A stretch of 64,000 nucleotides of DNA from Candidatus Hinthialibacter antarcticus (GTDB lineage: Bacteria; Hinthialibacterota; Hinthialibacteria; Hinthialibacterales; Hinthialibacteraceae). Both the position numbers and the translations under genes were made by a program. Numbering within the stretch: the first letter of the stretch is position 1; each line of letters begins with the position of its first letter. The notes under the pieces were generated by a model. It searched no databases, was not told where the DNA came from, and worked only from the letters and a program-made list of their open reading frames with translations. This document shows, piece after piece, positions 44,352-52,639 of the stretch. The DNA lies in contig JAVCCE010000011.1 of assembly GCA_030765645.1 (NCBI GenBank), positions 248,001-312,000 on the forward strand. The letters are read 5' to 3'.

Positions 44352-45296
44352 ATGAAGATCAACGTCAACCGCCGGGGATTCATCAAAAAATCCATGATCG
44401 CTACTGCCGCGACTTTGGGAACCAGTTTTGAAGAGAAAGCCCTTCTCGCCAAAGAACCCGGCCCTGCGCCCGACGCATGGGAGGGCGAGTTCCCCGTCGG
44501 GAAACTTGGCGACCTCAATGTAAGCCGCCTGATCTGCGGCGGAAATCTCATCAGCGGGTTCGCCCATAGCCGCGACTTGATCTATGTCTCGTCGCTTTTA
44601 CAAAATTATTTCACAGACGACAAAGTATGCGAGACGCTGGCGCAATGCGAAGAAAATGGAATCAATTCCGCCCTGCTTCGGGTGGACGACCATACCGTTC
44701 GTATTCTCAACAGATATTGGGACGAGTGGGGCGGACAAATGCAATGGATCGCCCAAGCCAAACTAGCGGGCAATGATCATAAAGCCGATTTCAATAAAGC
44801 CATCGACAACGGCGCCCAAGCCGTCTTCGTACACGGCGGCGTCGGCGACAGTTGCGTCGAAAACAAGCAGGTCGATCTCGTCGCCGAAGCGGTCGATTTC
44901 ATCAACAGCCAGGGCGTGGTCAGCGGCGTCGCCGGACACAAACTCGAAACCATCAAAGCCTACGAAGACGCCAAACTCAACAACGGCTTTTACATGAAAA
45001 CGCTCAACGCAAAGAACTACTGGTCGGCGGGCCCCATGCCGCGTAACGACAGCGTGTGGGCCGAGACGCCTGAAGAGACCATCGCATACATGAAAAGCAT
45101 CAACAAACCCTGGATCGCATATAAGGTGCTGGGCGCGGGCGCCATTCATCCCAAAGAGGGATTCAAATACGCCTACGAAAACGGCGCCGACTTTATTTGC
45201 GCCGGGATGTTTGATTTTCAAATTACCGAAGACGTCATCATTGCCAAAACGCTATTAACCAGCAACCTCAAACGCGAACGCCCGTGGGTGGCTTAG
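44352..45296 (+). CDS. Tat-exported aldo/keto-reductase-like protein, tandem paralogue 3
   Basis: 314 residues. Tat leader NRRGFIKKS, GKLGDLNVSRLICGGNLISGFAHSRDLIYVS, KTLNAKNYWSAGP and ICAGMFDFQITEDVIIAK, ending RERPWVA. It is the shortest of the three because a loop between the YWSA and DNIW-like regions is reduced. AAGGAGA precedes the ATG. The AKR catalytic region is missing (NGINSALLRVDD). It lies 39 bp before the Gfo/Idh/MocA gene. Confidence 0.82.
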   Translation: MKINVNRRGFIKKSMIATAATLGTSFEEKALLAKEPGPAPDAWEGEFPVGKLGDLNVSRLICGGNLISGFAHSRDLIYVSSLLQNYFTDDKVCETLAQCEENGINSALLRVDDHTVRILNRYWDEWGGQMQWIAQAKLAGNDHKADFNKAIDNGAQAVFVHGGVGDSCVENKQVDLVAEAVDFINSQGVVSGVAGHKLETIKAYEDAKLNNGFYMKTLNAKNYWSAGPMPRNDSVWAETPEETIAYMKSINKPWIAYKVLGAGAIHPKEGFKYAYENGADFICAGMFDFQITEDVIIAKTLLTSNLKRERPWVA

Positions 45297-45335
45297 CGTA
45301 CCGCTATTTGAACTTACTTCAGGAGAACCGACATC

Positions 45336-46667
45336 GTGACAGTTGCAAAACCACTTGACCGCAGACGCTTCATTCACTCGGCGGGTGCCGTTAGTGCGCT
45401 CGCGTTATCCAACCGCTCCATCGCGCAAGCCAACGATACAATCAACCTCGCCGTCATCGGCGTCGGGACGCAAGGCCAGGAACTCACCAACGCCTGCATG
45501 AAAATCCCCGGCGTACGCATTCAGGCGATTTGCGACATTTGGGAAACCTACAACCTAAATAAAACATCGCGCATCCTCGAAGGCTTCAACCAAGAACATA
45601 CAACCTATACCAATTACAAAGACCTGCTTGAAAAAGAAAGTGGACTTGACGCCGTCATCATTGCAACGCCGGATTTCTGTCACGCCGAACAAACGGCCGC
45701 GTGCCTGAACGCCGGGCTGCACGTCTATTGCGAAAGTTTGATGTCGAACACCATCGACGGCGCCCGCAGCATGGCGAACGCCGCAAAAGACAGCGGCAAC
45801 TTATTGCAAATCGGCCACCAGCGCCGTAGCAACCCCTATTACCACTATTGCTTCGACCACCTCATCAACGAAACCAAACTGCTGGGCAAACTCACCGCCA
45901 GCAATAGCCAATGGAACCGCCCCGTACAAACGCCGCGCGGCTTCCCCCGGCGCTTTCCGGTTGAAGACGCCGTGCTTAAAGCAAACGGCTATTCGTCAAT
46001 GCAGCAGTTTCGCAATTGGTCGTGGGCGCGCGAACTGGGCGGCGGCCCGGCGGCGGAACTCGGCTCGCACCAGTTTGACGTGATGAACTGGTATCTCGAG
46101 ACAACGCCGAAATCAGTCCTCGCGACTGGCGGCGTCGAATATTACGACGACGGTGCGCACGAATGGTACGACACGCTGATGGCGGTGTTTGAATATGAAA
46201 CGCCGAAAGGCACCATCCGCGCGTTTTATCAAACGTTGAGTTCAAACAGCAACTTCGGCTACTTTGAAAATTTCATGGGCGATGAAGGTACGCTTTACGT
46301 CTCCGAAGCGGCGGGTCGCGTTAAAGTCTACCGCGAGCCGAACGCGCCTGATTGGGAAAAGTGGGTCAAACTCAACATTTTGAAATCACCGGTCGCGCCG
46401 CCTAAGGAAGAAAAGAAAGAAGAAAGCGAATCGGTATTAGACATTAAAGAATCCGTCATCCCGCCGACGTACGATGTTCCGGTTGAATTCAGCGATCCCG
46501 TCTATCAACCGCACTTACAGAATTTCATCTCCGCCATGAAAGGCGAAGCCAAACTGGCTTGCCCGGCTGAGATCGCATTCGCCGCGACCGTGATGACCAT
46601 CAAACTTAACGAAGCAGCGCAAAAAAGCGAAAAGACCGAATTCAAACCAGAAGATTTTATCGTATAA
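45336..46667 (+). CDS. Tat-exported Gfo/Idh/MocA protein lacking the EKP lysine
   Basis: 443 residues, GTG start with AGGAGAA upstream. Tat leader DRRRFIHS, Rossmann loop GVGTQG (42-47). Where the family has EKP, this protein reads YCESLMSNT (E133-S134-L135), so the lysine used in catalysis is absent. The later region QIGHQRRSNPYYHYC and GSHQFDVMNWYL keep the fold signatures. It lies 39 bp after the AKR-like array and 7 bp before the cytochrome gene. It may bind a cofactor or sugar without normal dehydrogenase chemistry, or use a different residue (inference). Confidence 0.88.
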   Translation: MTVAKPLDRRRFIHSAGAVSALALSNRSIAQANDTINLAVIGVGTQGQELTNACMKIPGVRIQAICDIWETYNLNKTSRILEGFNQEHTTYTNYKDLLEKESGLDAVIIATPDFCHAEQTAACLNAGLHVYCESLMSNTIDGARSMANAAKDSGNLLQIGHQRRSNPYYHYCFDHLINETKLLGKLTASNSQWNRPVQTPRGFPRRFPVEDAVLKANGYSSMQQFRNWSWARELGGGPAAELGSHQFDVMNWYLETTPKSVLATGGVEYYDDGAHEWYDTLMAVFEYETPKGTIRAFYQTLSSNSNFGYFENFMGDEGTLYVSEAAGRVKVYREPNAPDWEKWVKLNILKSPVAPPKEEKKEESESVLDIKESVIPPTYDVPVEFSDPVYQPHLQNFISAMKGEAKLACPAEIAFAATVMTIKLNEAAQKSEKTEFKPEDFIV

Positions 46668-46674
46668 ACACACA

Positions 46675-48591
46675 ATGAAAATTCATCCGTGGTTATTCAC
46701 TATAGTAGCGTGTCTGACGTCCGTGTGTTTTTCGCTGGCGCCGCTCTCTCAAGAAACACAGGATTGGATCGGCGACCGCGACGACGGCAGCCGCGCCATG
46801 CCGGTGCATAACATTCCGCTGCTTGATGAAGAAGGCATGGAACTCTTGCCGGACGATGAATTCCCGGTTCCCTTCTCGGTCAAGCAAACATGCGGAAAAT
46901 GCCACCAATACGAACGCATCACTCAAGGCTGGCACTTTAGCGCCGCCATTGAGAGCGCATCGCCCGGGCGCCCGGGTCACCCTTGGATTTATGTTGACCA
47001 CGATACGGGGACCGTCCTGCCGCTTTCCTATCGCGAGTGGCAAGGCGCGTTCACGCCAAAAGAAGCAGGCCTCAACGACTGGCAATTTATCAAGCGGTTT
47101 GGACGACACTGGCCCGGAGGCGGCGTAGGTGAATGGCAGTCGCTTGACGCGCAAGATTTGGTCATGCGTAAGTTTGTCTCCGGCCCGCTAGACGCAAACT
47201 GCCTCGCCTGCCATGACGCGAATCCGGCGCACGATCAAGCGGAATACGCCAACCAGATTGCGCGCGAGAATTTCCGCTGGGCGGCGGCGTCAACCTCTTC
47301 GTTTGCCATTGTATCCGGCGCGGCGGCGGATATGCCTGACGCGTATGACTACCTCATGCCCGAACCGCCCAATGATCCAAAACTAATTGAACCGGGCGTT
47401 GAATACAAACAGGGAATCTTCGACGCCAAGAAGCGCGTCTTTTTCGATATCAAAAAGCAAATCCCCAATGAACGTTGTTATTATTGCCACACCTCCGTCG
47501 ATCTCGATGCGCTTCCCGCCAGCGGTTACAACCGCGAACAAGACGTACATATCGCGGCGGGCATGTCATGCGTCGATTGCCACACCAACGGCGTCGATCA
47601 CGACATCGTTCGCGGCTATCCCGGCGAGTCGGTAGTCTCAAACAACCCGCTTGCTGGTGCGCTGACGTGCGAAGGCTGCCACATTCAACATAACGGTGCG
47701 TCAACGCCGACGGCGGGGCGCTTCACGGCGCCGCTGCCAGAGCACAAAGGCATCCCGCCGGTTCATTTCGACAAACTCGCTTGCACCGCCTGCCACTCCG
47801 GCCCCTGGCCCGACGAACGCGCGCACCGCTTCAAAACATCGCTCGCGCATGGCCTGGGAATGCACAAAATCAACCACGACCCTGACGCGCTTCCTCATAT
47901 CTACGCGCCTGTCTTCGCCAAAGGCTTCGACGGAAAAATCGCGCCGCACTACGCACTGTGGCCGTCGTATTGGACGACTTACAATCGGGACAACGATGAG
48001 ACATATTTATTGACACTCGATCAAATAAAAAGCCATGTTGGTGACTTGGACAATAAATTCCGAGAACAAGTGCAAGATCGTTGGGGCAACATAGACAACC
48101 AGCTCATTACCAATGTGTTTGATTCCATCCGAGTGGAGAATAGTGAAACGAATACATGGCCTAATTTGATTAGCGGAAGCAGGAAATATTCCTTGACGGA
48201 TACACCGCCAAAATTGTTTACAGGCAACCAGTCTGAACCCTACCTCTGGCCGATGGGGCATGACGTTCGCCCCGCCGCGCAATCGTTAGGCGTTCGCGGA
48301 TGCGATGATTGCCACAGCCAAGGCGCCGCTTTCTTTACTGGCGCGTTGCCCGTTGACGGGCCGTATGTTGACGAATCTTATTCTGAAATTCAAATGATCG
48401 CTTTGATGCAAATCGACCAACCGTATACGCATTTATTCAATCAATCATTTGGGATGAGGCCTTTGTATAAGTGCATCATTTCCGTATGCGCCGTCATCAT
48501 CGCGTTGATTGGCCTCGCGTATATTGTTCGCCTCATCCAACGCGCGATGGACCGGACGAATACGATTCTCGATGACGAGTTGGAGGATTGA
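46675..48591 (+). CDS. Seven-haem membrane-anchored cytochrome c
   Basis: 638 residues. Signal peptide, then seven CxxCH sites (CGKCH, CLACH, CYYCH, CVDCH, CEGCH, CTACH, CDDCH), and a C-terminal transmembrane helix (ISVCAVIIALIGLAYIV) with a cytoplasmic tail. It faces the periplasm and carries electrons to or from the membrane. It is not one of the well-known NapC/NrfA families; long stretches between haem sites suggest enzyme-like domains. It is closely linked to the 4-helix membrane protein and ApbE downstream, as in electron-transfer modules. Confidence 0.88.
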   Translation: MKIHPWLFTIVACLTSVCFSLAPLSQETQDWIGDRDDGSRAMPVHNIPLLDEEGMELLPDDEFPVPFSVKQTCGKCHQYERITQGWHFSAAIESASPGRPGHPWIYVDHDTGTVLPLSYREWQGAFTPKEAGLNDWQFIKRFGRHWPGGGVGEWQSLDAQDLVMRKFVSGPLDANCLACHDANPAHDQAEYANQIARENFRWAAASTSSFAIVSGAAADMPDAYDYLMPEPPNDPKLIEPGVEYKQGIFDAKKRVFFDIKKQIPNERCYYCHTSVDLDALPASGYNREQDVHIAAGMSCVDCHTNGVDHDIVRGYPGESVVSNNPLAGALTCEGCHIQHNGASTPTAGRFTAPLPEHKGIPPVHFDKLACTACHSGPWPDERAHRFKTSLAHGLGMHKINHDPDALPHIYAPVFAKGFDGKIAPHYALWPSYWTTYNRDNDETYLLTLDQIKSHVGDLDNKFREQVQDRWGNIDNQLITNVFDSIRVENSETNTWPNLISGSRKYSLTDTPPKLFTGNQSEPYLWPMGHDVRPAAQSLGVRGCDDCHSQGAAFFTGALPVDGPYVDESYSEIQMIALMQIDQPYTHLFNQSFGMRPLYKCIISVCAVIIALIGLAYIVRLIQRAMDRTNTILDDELED

Positions 48592-48593
48592 CC

Positions 48594-49025
48594 GTGTCGC
48601 TTCGCTTCTTCCAAGGGGCCGCTGCGTTGGCGCTGGTCATAGGCCTTGTTCTTCTCACACTGACAGCAGCGCCGTCGATCCTGCACGGCGCCCAATTATC
48701 CGGCTATGGCCTGATTGCCCATATCAGCCTGTCGCCTATTTATGTCATTGCATTTCTGGCCTACATGTTCATGTCGTCTCCACGCTTGGATGCGCTTCAA
48801 TCAACCACACTCAAATCACTGTTATCATTTTTATACTTGCTCGCGCTCGCCTCAACATTCGCCGCCATTGCGATCATCCCACTCACCATGCTGCCGCTGG
48901 TTTCGACGGACTGGCTTGAATGGCTGCTGCTCATGCACCAACGCTGCGCCATCGTGATGGTCGTTAGCGTATTGATCTACCTATCCAGTTACAGCCTGTC
49001 GCGCAGCCGTTTCTTTCAGGAGTAA
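48594..49025 (+). CDS. Four-helix membrane protein, possible cytochrome b-like partner
   Basis: About 143 residues with four hydrophobic helices. Histidines lie near membrane helices (GLIAHISLSP and LLLMHQRCAIV) and could bind haem b, but no family is recognised. The GTG at 48594 is chosen because GGAGG ends 7 nt before it; the alternative TTG at 48588 is too close. It starts just after the cytochrome stop codon. It may link the seven-haem cytochrome to the quinone pool (inference). Confidence 0.65.
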   Translation: MSLRFFQGAAALALVIGLVLLTLTAAPSILHGAQLSGYGLIAHISLSPIYVIAFLAYMFMSSPRLDALQSTTLKSLLSFLYLLALASTFAAIAIIPLTMLPLVSTDWLEWLLLMHQRCAIVMVVSVLIYLSSYSLSRSRFFQE

Positions 49026-49068
49026 TCTGATTTCCGCCCCAATCAACGGTTCACCATGGCGTGATAAT

Positions 49069-49944
49069 TTGTTGCGCTATGCGCATGACGCCATGGCGAC
49101 GCGCTTTGAGATATTGCTCTTACATGATGACGCCCAATACGCGCGCCAGGCCGCTGAAGCCGCCTTTTCAGAACTCGACCGTCTCGAACAAACGCTAAGC
49201 CGATACATCGAAACCAGCGACATAACCCGCATCAATCGCTTAAAGCCCGGCGAACAGTCCCGTATCGGATTAGACGTATTCGCTTGTCTAAAAGAGTGCC
49301 TGGAACTTTACGTCGAAACCGAAGGCGCATTCGATGTTGGCATAGGCGAACTGATCACCGCATGGAAAAGTGCAACGCCTGATGAAGAAACAATAAATTG
49401 CATATTAAAAAACGGCGGGATACAAAACATCCAACTTCATGCAGACCCGCCAGCAGTAAGCCGATCAGAAAACTCAATTACGATTGACCTGGGCGGCTAT
49501 GGCAAAGGCTATGCGCTAGACCGCATGGCGGAGATATTGCGGGAATGGGATGTGGAATGCGCATTACTCCACGGCGGCATGAGCACCGCGCTCGCGCTTG
49601 AGTCGCCGCCAAACGAAACGGGATGGCCCATTACCATCAGCCATCCCGTCAGTCAAAAAAATATAAAAACGCTTCATCTTTCAAACGCTGCATTCAGCGG
49701 CTCCGGCCTGCAAAAAGGACCGCACATTATTGATCCCCGCACGGGCCAACCCGCCGACCACCCGATTGCCGCCTGGGTGCTGACGAAACGCGCCGCCCGC
49801 GCCGATGCGCGATCAACCTCTTTTATGATGATGAACCCTGATGAGATAAACGCATGGATCCAAAACCATACCGATGAACAGGGCGCCACACTCGACGCTG
49901 ACAACCAATTGCTTTGGTTCCCAACTACAGACCAAAGCGCATGA
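49069..49944 (+). CDS. apbE: ApbE, FAD:protein FMN transferase
   Basis: About 291 residues. It has the N-terminal HDAMATRFEILL, the flavin motif ITIDLGGYGKGYALDRM, the HIIDPRTGQPA segment and the C-terminal ARADARSTSFMMM metal site. It attaches FMN to threonine residues of exported or membrane proteins. The start is unusual: the frame opens upstream with ATT at 49030 or CTG at 49027 after AGGAG (49018-49022), while the first standard start codon in frame is TTG at 49069. No FMN-bind protein is seen in the window, so its target is elsewhere or unrecognised. Confidence 0.9.
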   Translation: MLRYAHDAMATRFEILLLHDDAQYARQAAEAAFSELDRLEQTLSRYIETSDITRINRLKPGEQSRIGLDVFACLKECLELYVETEGAFDVGIGELITAWKSATPDEETINCILKNGGIQNIQLHADPPAVSRSENSITIDLGGYGKGYALDRMAEILREWDVECALLHGGMSTALALESPPNETGWPITISHPVSQKNIKTLHLSNAAFSGSGLQKGPHIIDPRTGQPADHPIAAWVLTKRAARADARSTSFMMMNPDEINAWIQNHTDEQGATLDADNQLLWFPTTDQSA

Positions 49945-50479
49945 TGTCGCCGTTGGAAGCGACGCCGTTTGAAACATCAAATGGCGCCAGGTCCTGCCCC
50001 ACTGCCGCCTCGAAGTCGCCGTCGGGGCCGTAACTCATCAGCGCCCAAATTTTGTTGGGGCGTCCCTGGTTAGGGAAATGTTTGCCAAGACCGTTGGGCG
50101 TACGATAATTATCGGCAAACGCCGGGTCCCAATAGGGGTAGGTGTTAATCGGATCTAATGGGTTCGATTCTTCTTCTGTTAAGAGCGTATTAAATTTATC
50201 TTCTGGAATCGACGACATATACGATACAGGCGTCGTCAAGACAACCAACCGCTGGAAACGCGTCCGTTGCGTTCCATCCGCTGAAGTAAACGGATACGAG
50301 TTGTTATCTAACCGGTATTGTTCTATCGCAGTTCCCAGGTTGCGCATATCGGCTTGTGCGCCTGCGATTTTGGCGCGTATCTGCGCGTTTAAAAAATTGG
50401 GGACGGCAATTGCAGCGAGGATGCCAATAATGGCGACGACAATCAACAATTCAATCAATGTAAAACCATGCGATTTCAT
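49925..50479 (-). CDS. Prepilin/type II secretion pseudopilin-like protein
   Basis: 184 residues. Type III leader KSHG followed by FTLIELLIVVAIIGILAAIAVPNFLNAQ, cleaved between Gly and Phe, then a C-terminal globular domain (DMRNLGTAIEQYRLDNNSYP, a GspG-like start). Length and motif are as in the many pseudopilins encoded singly in PVC-type genomes. AAAGGC precedes the ATG at 50479. It overlaps the convergent apbE gene by 20 bp. Role: minor pilin or pseudopilin; no assembly genes are nearby. Confidence 0.9.
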   Translation of the reverse strand: MKSHGFTLIELLIVVAIIGILAAIAVPNFLNAQIRAKIAGAQADMRNLGTAIEQYRLDNNSYPFTSADGTQRTRFQRLVVLTTPVSYMSSIPEDKFNTLLTEEESNPLDPINTYPYWDPAFADNYRTPNGLGKHFPNQGRPNKIWALMSYGPDGDFEAAVGQDLAPFDVSNGVASNGDIMRFGL

Positions 50480-50587
50480 ACAAAGATGCCTTTCATATCC
50501 GAATTTGCTCCACACCTAATGAATAGCGCAAGCGGAGCATTACCGTCTATGAAATTGATAAAATTGTCAGAAAAAAATGAAAATTAA

Positions 50588-50821
50588 GGTTCTTCCGTTA
50601 ATTGGATACTTTTTTTATACATTGAATTGAGATTTCGCTGCATGTGGCATGGGTACACCTCTGCTCGCTTCAGTGTGGGCTTTCAGGCCCTTATGCACAG
50701 GCGCTCCCAGAGTTGCACCCATGCCTGAATTGGTTTGTCAATTATTGATACGCCGGGATATATTTTCGGAATCAAAATCATGACCATCCATCAATGTAGG
50801 TACTCACTTACCGGATGAACC
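50588..50821 (+). mobile_element. MITE-like element copy D with 8-bp target duplication
   Basis: 234 bp, the cleanest copy. It is bounded by GGTTCTTCCGTTAATTGG and CTCACTTACCGGATGAACC, and flanked by identical AAAATTAA at 50580-50587 and 50822-50829. The inner stem GGCATGGGTACACCTCTG (50646-50663) pairs with CAGAGTTGCACCCATGCC (50708-50725). The right copy of the duplication contains the stop codon of the adjacent sulfatase. It fills most of the gap 50480-50825. Confidence 0.85.
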
Positions 50822-50825
50822 AAAA

Positions 50826-52250
50826 TTAATTACGGTCCGGGTGCGTCCCCCACTCATTGCGCCGCGCCGGGTCAAAATCGGGATTATTTTCAGGCATTTG
50901 CGCGTGAATTGATTCGCGCCAACGAATCAATTTTTGATGCAGTTGTTTTGTGATTTCCGGTTTTTCATTCGCAAGATTTTTTGATTCGCCCATATCATTT
51001 TTTAAATCATATAATTCTAAATGGCCGTCTTCAAAAAATTCAATCAATTTATATTTCCCGTCGCGAACCGCGCTTGCCGGCGACGAATGATGATAGATTG
51101 GATAATGCCAGAAGATCGGGCCGCGTTTCTTTTTCTCTCCCTTTAACCAGGGCATTAAACTCACGCCGTCTAAGTCGCTTTGTTTGTCGACGACGCGTTT
51201 CTCCACGTCCAAAAACGTCGGATAAAAATCTACGCTGCTGACAGGCTCATTACATTCGCTGCCCGGTTTTACGGCGCCCGGCCAACGCACGATCAACGGA
51301 ACGCGTATCCCGCCTTCATACAAAGTTCCTTTTTCATCCCGCAACGGTGCATTGGTTGAAACAATCGGGCCGATGCCCTGAAAATGCTGGCGTAAGCCGC
51401 CGTTGTCTGAAAAGAATATGACCATTGTATCGTCCGCAAGTTTCAAATCATCCAAGGTATCCAGTACGCGCCCCACGCTTTGGTCGACGTGTTCCATCAT
51501 GGCTGCATAGATTGGATTATTCACGCCGTCTGCGGGTTTATCTTTTTGTTCGTATTTGCGAATCAATTTTTCCCGCGCCTGCAATGGAATGTGTACGGCG
51601 TAATGATGAAGGAATGCACAGAACGGCTTGTCTTTGTGGTCTTGAATGAACTGTACGCAGCGGTCGGTTAAAACTTCAGATTGATAGTCTTCTTTGGTGA
51701 TATCCGTTTCCGGCGTCGTTCGGAAATTAAAATGCGCACCGCCAGTCACCAGCATTTCGTCAAAGCCCTGACGGTCAGGAAAATGCTCACGCCCGCCCAG
51801 ATGCCACTTACCGAACACACCCGTTTTATAGCCAGCCGATTGCATGGCTTCGCCCAGGGTGATGATTTCTAACGGCAGGTGTTGCGTACGGTTTTTTGGG
51901 ACGCGCAGTTTTTCATACGGACGCCAATGTCCAGTTATAAAATCAATGACGCCCACATGCGCGGGGTATTGCCCCGACATAATGCTGGCGCGGGTCGGCG
52001 AACAGACCGGACAGGCGGCGTACGCATCGGTGAATCGCATTCCCTGCGCGGCGAGGCGGTCGATATTGGGCGTTTCATGGAATTTGTGTCCATAACATCC
52101 GAGGTCGGCCCAACCAAGATCGTCGATTAAGATAAAGACAACATTGGTCTTTGTATCTTGCGCATTGGCGGCCCGCCCCCACGAAGAACAAGCCGCGCCT
52201 GCGGCTAGCGCTCCAAGTTGAAATAACGCATTTCGACGATCAATCTTCAT
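50826..52250 (-). CDS. Exported type I sulfatase
   Basis: 474 residues. Tat-like leader DRRNALFQ with a cleavage region near ANAQ, metal-site start VVFILIDDLGWADLGCYG, formylglycine site CPVCSPTRASIMSG, GKWHLGG and FFSDNGGLRQ. It removes sulfate from glycans. GGGAGTGA precedes the ATG at 52250. Its stop codon lies inside the right target duplication of MITE copy D, so the element inserted at its 3' end. Confidence 0.93.
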   Translation of the reverse strand: MKIDRRNALFQLGALAAGAACSSWGRAANAQDTKTNVVFILIDDLGWADLGCYGHKFHETPNIDRLAAQGMRFTDAYAACPVCSPTRASIMSGQYPAHVGVIDFITGHWRPYEKLRVPKNRTQHLPLEIITLGEAMQSAGYKTGVFGKWHLGGREHFPDRQGFDEMLVTGGAHFNFRTTPETDITKEDYQSEVLTDRCVQFIQDHKDKPFCAFLHHYAVHIPLQAREKLIRKYEQKDKPADGVNNPIYAAMMEHVDQSVGRVLDTLDDLKLADDTMVIFFSDNGGLRQHFQGIGPIVSTNAPLRDEKGTLYEGGIRVPLIVRWPGAVKPGSECNEPVSSVDFYPTFLDVEKRVVDKQSDLDGVSLMPWLKGEKKKRGPIFWHYPIYHHSSPASAVRDGKYKLIEFFEDGHLELYDLKNDMGESKNLANEKPEITKQLHQKLIRWRESIHAQMPENNPDFDPARRNEWGTHPDRN

Positions 52251-52484
52251 GGTTCACTCCCCAAAAATAATCAATGATCCAGCGACACTAACCATTTCAT
52301 TTCAGACGAAATTTGTCTAGCCTTTTAGCGCTTTCAACTTTATGAAGAATGAGAAAATCACTTCGCCTCGCGCCGACTCACGTAAGAAAAGTCTCGCCTG
52401 ATTTTGCATCGCCCCAGGCGCCGTCAATGTTCTGTAGAGAACGATTCGATAGCGATCTAGTAATATTCAGAACAGAATATTTAT

Positions 52485-52635
52485 GGTTCTTCCGTAAAAT
52501 GGATACTTTTTTTTCGCTGCATGTGGCATGGGCGCAACTCTGCTCGCTTCAGTGCGGGCTTTTAGGCCGGAATGCGTTTTCGGAACCAAAACCATGCTCA
52601 TCCAACAATGTAGGTATTCACTCACTGGATGAACC
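52485..52635 (+). mobile_element. MITE-like element copy E, internally deleted
   Basis: 151 bp, bounded by GGTTCTTCCGTAAAATGG and CTCACTGGATGAACC. The left inner stem arm is present (GGCATGGGCGCAACTCTG), but the right arm and flanking parts are missing. Flanks ATATTTAT and ATTTTTAT differ at one base, a probable decayed 8-bp duplication. The right end is 4 bp from the stop codon of the S9B peptidase gene. The rest of the gap 52251-52484 shows no gene. Confidence 0.75.
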
Positions 52636-52639
52636 ATTT

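Noticed and set aside
6528-52635. CRISPR array or riboswitch as explanation of the repeats
   Set aside because: The copies are kilobases apart with terminal inverted repeats and target duplications, and most follow gene ends rather than precede start codons.
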